DNA of 64,000 nt from NCBI RefSeq assembly GCF_001469895.1, contig NZ_LOPY01000040.1, forward strand, positions 186,001 through 250,000, given 5' to 3'. The DNA is from Pseudoalteromonas sp. XI10 (GTDB lineage: Bacteria; Pseudomonadota; Gammaproteobacteria; Enterobacterales; Alteromonadaceae). The stretch's first letter is position 1. Every line of letters starts with the position of its first letter. Below, one piece after another: positions 61,472 to 64,000 of this stretch. The notes under the pieces were generated by a model. The model was not told the DNA's origin. It ran no database searches and saw only the letters and a list, made by a program, of their open reading frames with translations. The translations under genes and the position numbers were made by a program.

Positions 61472-64000
61472 TTAGATTTTTTCAAAATATAACTTTTCGC
61501 GTTTTTTCTCACCCACTTCGTTCATGGTTGCAGCATCAAATAGACGACCATTGATCATGGTGTAATCGATTTTATCTGTATCACGAATGTTAGTTAGCGG
61601 GTTACCGTCAATAACAATTAAATCGGCAAGTTTACCCGGCTCAAGAGAACCAATGTTGTTATCAAGGCCAATGTATTTAGCAGGATCTAAGGTTGCTGCA
61701 CGAATTGCTTCAAGTGGTGTCATACCACCTTGCGCAAACATCCAAATTTCCCAATGTGCCGCTAAACCTTCACGTTGACCGTGAGCACCAAGGTTTACTA
61801 ATACACCTAAGTCTTGCAGCTCTTTGGCAACACGGGCATTGTTGAAGTGGTTATAGTGATGATCGGGGGCCTTAACACGACGCATTGAGCGAGGTAAAAG
61901 CTGATTCTTTGGTACAAACTTACTTAAGCGTGGGTGATTCCACACATCTGTCTTGTCGTACCAATAATTTTCACCCCAAATACCACCGTAAGCTACACCG
62001 AGTGTCGGCGTATAACCCACATCGCTTTGAGACCAAAGCTGGCGAATATCATCGTAAATATTGGCAACAGGAATTGAGTGTTCAATACCCGTATGACCAT
62101 CAACTACCATAGTTAAGTTGTGCTGCAGTAATGAACCGCCTTCTGGCACAACCATCATTTCAAGTTCACGACCTGCTTCAATAACTTGCTGGCGCTGTTC
62201 ACGACGAGGTTGGTTATATGATTTAACACTAAACGCGCCTACTTTCTTTAAACGCTCAAGATGGAATTTAGCATCTTCTAACGAGTCAATATGCGATGTA
62301 TAACCTGGCATATTCGCACCATATAAAATGGTACCCGTTGAGAAAATACGAGGGCCGACAATCATGCCTGCTTTTTGCATTTCGCTTGCAGCAAAAATCT
62401 CAGTGGTGTCGTTTGATGGATCGTGAATTGTCGTCACACCTAACGCTAAGCCCGCTAAGTTCTTCCAGTTTTGCTGTGGAATGATCTCATCGCTGCCTTG
62501 CGAGCCGTGCGCATGTGCATCAACAATACCCGGCATAATCGTCTTGCCAGTTACATCAATTAACTCTGCGTCTTTAGGAATAGCAACACTATCTTTACTA
62601 CCAACCGCTTTAATATGCTTACCATCAGTAACAATTACGCCGTTTTCAATAACCTGCTCACCGTTCATAGTGATAATGCGCGCACCAGTTAACGCGAATA
62701 CTGATTTAGGCTCGGCCATGGTTTTTGTAAAACCGATGTTGTCGCCGCTTTTAACTTTAAAGTCAGTCTCTGCATTTTGGTTAATATCAAATAAACCCGC
62801 TAGGCTTGCATGATATAACTCTGGGCCTAAGCTCCAATAAAGTTTATCGCTTGTGCCACTCCAGCTGATGTTTTCACCCGCGCGAACAGAAAGCTGCTCA
62901 ATTGGGAATTGGCTATCTTTCGGGCCAATATTAATGGTTTTGCCACGCTCAACAAATGGCGTAACAAATACTTTAAAACGCTCTGCAAACGCTAAGTATT
63001 GGCCATCTGGTGATACTCTAAACTCAGTAGCATGTTCTGATTCGTAAAGTTTACGAATTTGCTTTGATTCAAGCTCAACAACACTTAATGTTGGTTTCGG
63101 CCAAGGGCTCATCACATAAATACGGTCATTCGCTGCACCAAATTGTGGCTGATATCCTGATTTAGTGATTAGCGTCGCTTTACCGCCTTTAGCACTTACT
63201 GAGTAAATGCCTGGCTCTAATGACCATGTCGGGTTAAGGATACTGCCGCCAGACGCTTTACGGTAAACAACTGTTTTGCCATCAGGGCTGAAAGTTGGCT
63301 CTACATATTTACCCGGCTCTTTAGTAATGGTATCGCCACGGCCACTGCGCGCAGATACAACACGTACTGAGCCCTGTTCATTATCATCCCATGTGGTGTA
63401 AACAATCTTCTTACCATCACGAGAGAACTGCGGGAATAATTCAAAGTGGTCGTCTTGCTTAGTCAGGCGCTTCACTTTGCCAGACTCTAAATCACGTTTA
63501 TAAATATGACCTAGCGCTTCAAATATAGCCGTTTCACCATCCGGTGAAATTTGTACATTGCGCAGCATTTTCACATCAAAATTATCGCTATCGATGTTTT
63601 GTGTAAAACGCACCGCTTTTTGAATTTGCTTATTGGTCTCAACTTTAAATGGAATAGTCGAGACAGACTTATCATCGACATCTAGCTTATGAATGGTACC
63701 ACCCGCCCAAAAGACTAGTTGTTCGTTATCTGGCGTCCAAGCAATTGTTGGGTATACGCCATGAATTGCCCATGTCTCTTGCATATCACGCTCAAGCTCG
63801 CCATACAGTTTTGTATGCTCACCGGTGTGAAGATCATATAAGTACAAGCTTGTTTGGAAATCATCGCGCTTGATATACGCAAGCTTTTTACCATCTGGTG
63901 AAGGTGTTGGTCGAATAGCCCCGCCCATACCATCTATAATTGTTTCAATCTCGCCGGTTTCACGGTCATAGCGTTTAATTTTATAAATACCCGCTACAGA
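61472..64000 (-). CDS. TolB-propeller/amidohydrolase fusion, 5' end cut by window edge
   Basis: At least 842 codons; the frame continues through 64000 with no in-frame stop, so the start is outside. N-terminal part (to about residue 425 of the visible protein): TolB/WD40-like propeller blades (FSRDGKKIVYTTWDD, FSPDGKTVVYRKASG). C-terminal part: amidohydrolase fold with GIVDAHAHGSQG (HxH metal site), SVKSYNQPRR (bridging Lys), VVDGHTGIEHS and NLGAHGQREGLAAHWEIWM (His), and LDNNIGSLEPGKLADLIVID, which closes the family. Related proteins are secreted; the signal peptide would lie beyond the window. The substrate (peptide or imide) is unknown. Confidence 0.9.
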   Translation of the reverse strand, partial: SVAGIYKIKRYDRETGEIETIIDGMGGAIRPTPSPDGKKLAYIKRDDFQTSLYLYDLHTGEHTKLYGELERDMQETWAIHGVYPTIAWTPDNEQLVFWAGGTIHKLDVDDKSVSTIPFKVETNKQIQKAVRFTQNIDSDNFDVKMLRNVQISPDGETAIFEALGHIYKRDLESGKVKRLTKQDDHFELFPQFSRDGKKIVYTTWDDNEQGSVRVVSARSGRGDTITKEPGKYVEPTFSPDGKTVVYRKASGGSILNPTWSLEPGIYSVSAKGGKATLITKSGYQPQFGAANDRIYVMSPWPKPTLSVVELESKQIRKLYESEHATEFRVSPDGQYLAFAERFKVFVTPFVERGKTINIGPKDSQFPIEQLSVRAGENISWSGTSDKLYWSLGPELYHASLAGLFDINQNAETDFKVKSGDNIGFTKTMAEPKSVFALTGARIITMNGEQVIENGVIVTDGKHIKAVGSKDSVAIPKDAELIDVTGKTIMPGIVDAHAHGSQGSDEIIPQQNWKNLAGLALGVTTIHDPSNDTTEIFAASEMQKAGMIVGPRIFSTGTILYGANMPGYTSHIDSLEDAKFHLERLKKVGAFSVKSYNQPRREQRQQVIEAGRELEMMVVPEGGSLLQHNLTMVVDGHTGIEHSIPVANIYDDIRQLWSQSDVGYTPTLGVAYGGIWGENYWYDKTDVWNHPRLSKFVPKNQLLPRSMRRVKAPDHHYNHFNNARVAKELQDLGVLVNLGAHGQREGLAAHWEIWMFAQGGMTPLEAIRAATLDPAKYIGLDNNIGSLEPGKLADLIVIDGNPLTNIRDTDKIDYTMINGRLFDAATMNEVGEKKREKLYFEKI

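Noticed and set aside
62481..62813. 110-residue plus-strand frame over the amidohydrolase
   Set aside because: Antisense shadow of the propeller-amidohydrolase gene.

Overview
The window looks like chromosomal DNA of a marine gammaproteobacterium of the order Alteromonadales, most likely Pseudoalteromonas. The reasons are AT-leaning base composition, purM/purN/dusC/cmoAB proteins close to the enterobacterial ones, a six-gene TtpC-type TonB2 operon, the nagK-nagA-nagX-nagB chitin-sugar cluster, two FadE paralogues, and a typical Alteromonadales MITE. The genus is an inference from gene content; there is no rRNA in the window to confirm it. I saw no tRNA, rRNA, CRISPR array, complete insertion sequence, prophage or plasmid backbone.

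Layout. 1-2.8 kb: the start of a gene for a secreted EGKCG-repeat peptide (HvfA-like RiPP metallophore precursor, cut by the left edge), then dusC, a DksA/TraR zinc-finger protein and a DUF3080-type lipoprotein. 2.8-7.9 kb: a TonB2 energy-transduction operon (DUF3450, TtpC, ExbB, ExbD, TonB, TPR). 8.3-13.5 kb: orphan LuxR-type response regulator, cold-shock protein, pyrC, and a GAF-GAF-GGDEF-EAL protein. 13.6-18.7 kb: fadE paralogue 1, an M2 peptidyl-dipeptidase lipoprotein and a putative porin. 19-23.3 kb: an ABC-2 exporter with a PH-domain protein, metC and nudC. 23.4-27.8 kb: GlcNAc catabolism with NagR-like operators. 28-32.5 kb: NYN protein, a SatD-like/DUF3307 pair behind three evenly spaced palindromes, rhlE and a 2OG-Fe(II) oxygenase. 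32.7-41.2 kb: an MBL-fold enzyme behind an FNR-type box, a small cluster (membrane protein, pentapeptide-repeat protein, GNAT, hydrolase), aspS, DUF72, a YgjP-like peptidase, a DUF5924/DUF2914 membrane protein and two small orphan ORFs between repeats. 41.4-50.2 kb: DUF3334, cmoA-cmoB, purM-purN-DUF3108, YafJ-like amidotransferase and fadE paralogue 2 with a FadR-type operator. 50.2-57 kb: a second small ABC system, an S9 peptidase lipoprotein, a LexA-type controlled sulA, ychJ, a MITE and two alpha/beta hydrolases. 57-64 kb: metR with MetJ boxes, elyC, a Nif3-like gene, an Ala/Lys-rich protein, an HPP/TetR divergent pair with a double operator, and a large propeller-amidohydrolase cut by the right edge.

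How the genes work together. GlcNAc taken up by the cell would be phosphorylated by NagK, deacetylated by NagA and deaminated by NagB; NagX is membrane-bound, and two near-identical NagR-like palindromes control nagK and nagB. CmoA makes the cofactor used by CmoB for tRNA wobble uridine modification. PurM and PurN are successive-pathway purine enzymes in one overlapping transcript. The TonB2 operon energises outer-membrane receptors encoded elsewhere.

The most unusual signals are: (a) the EGKCG-repeat RiPP precursor at the left edge; (b) three 18-bp palindromes exactly 28 bp apart in front of the SatD-like/DUF3307 operon; (c) a MITE that supplies the last codons and stop of an esterase gene; (d) a third NagR-like palindrome next to MetJ boxes upstream of metR; (e) clustered ACTGTATA direct repeats before sulA. 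All sequence readings were made by eye; family assignments rest on recognised motifs and were not checked by database searches.
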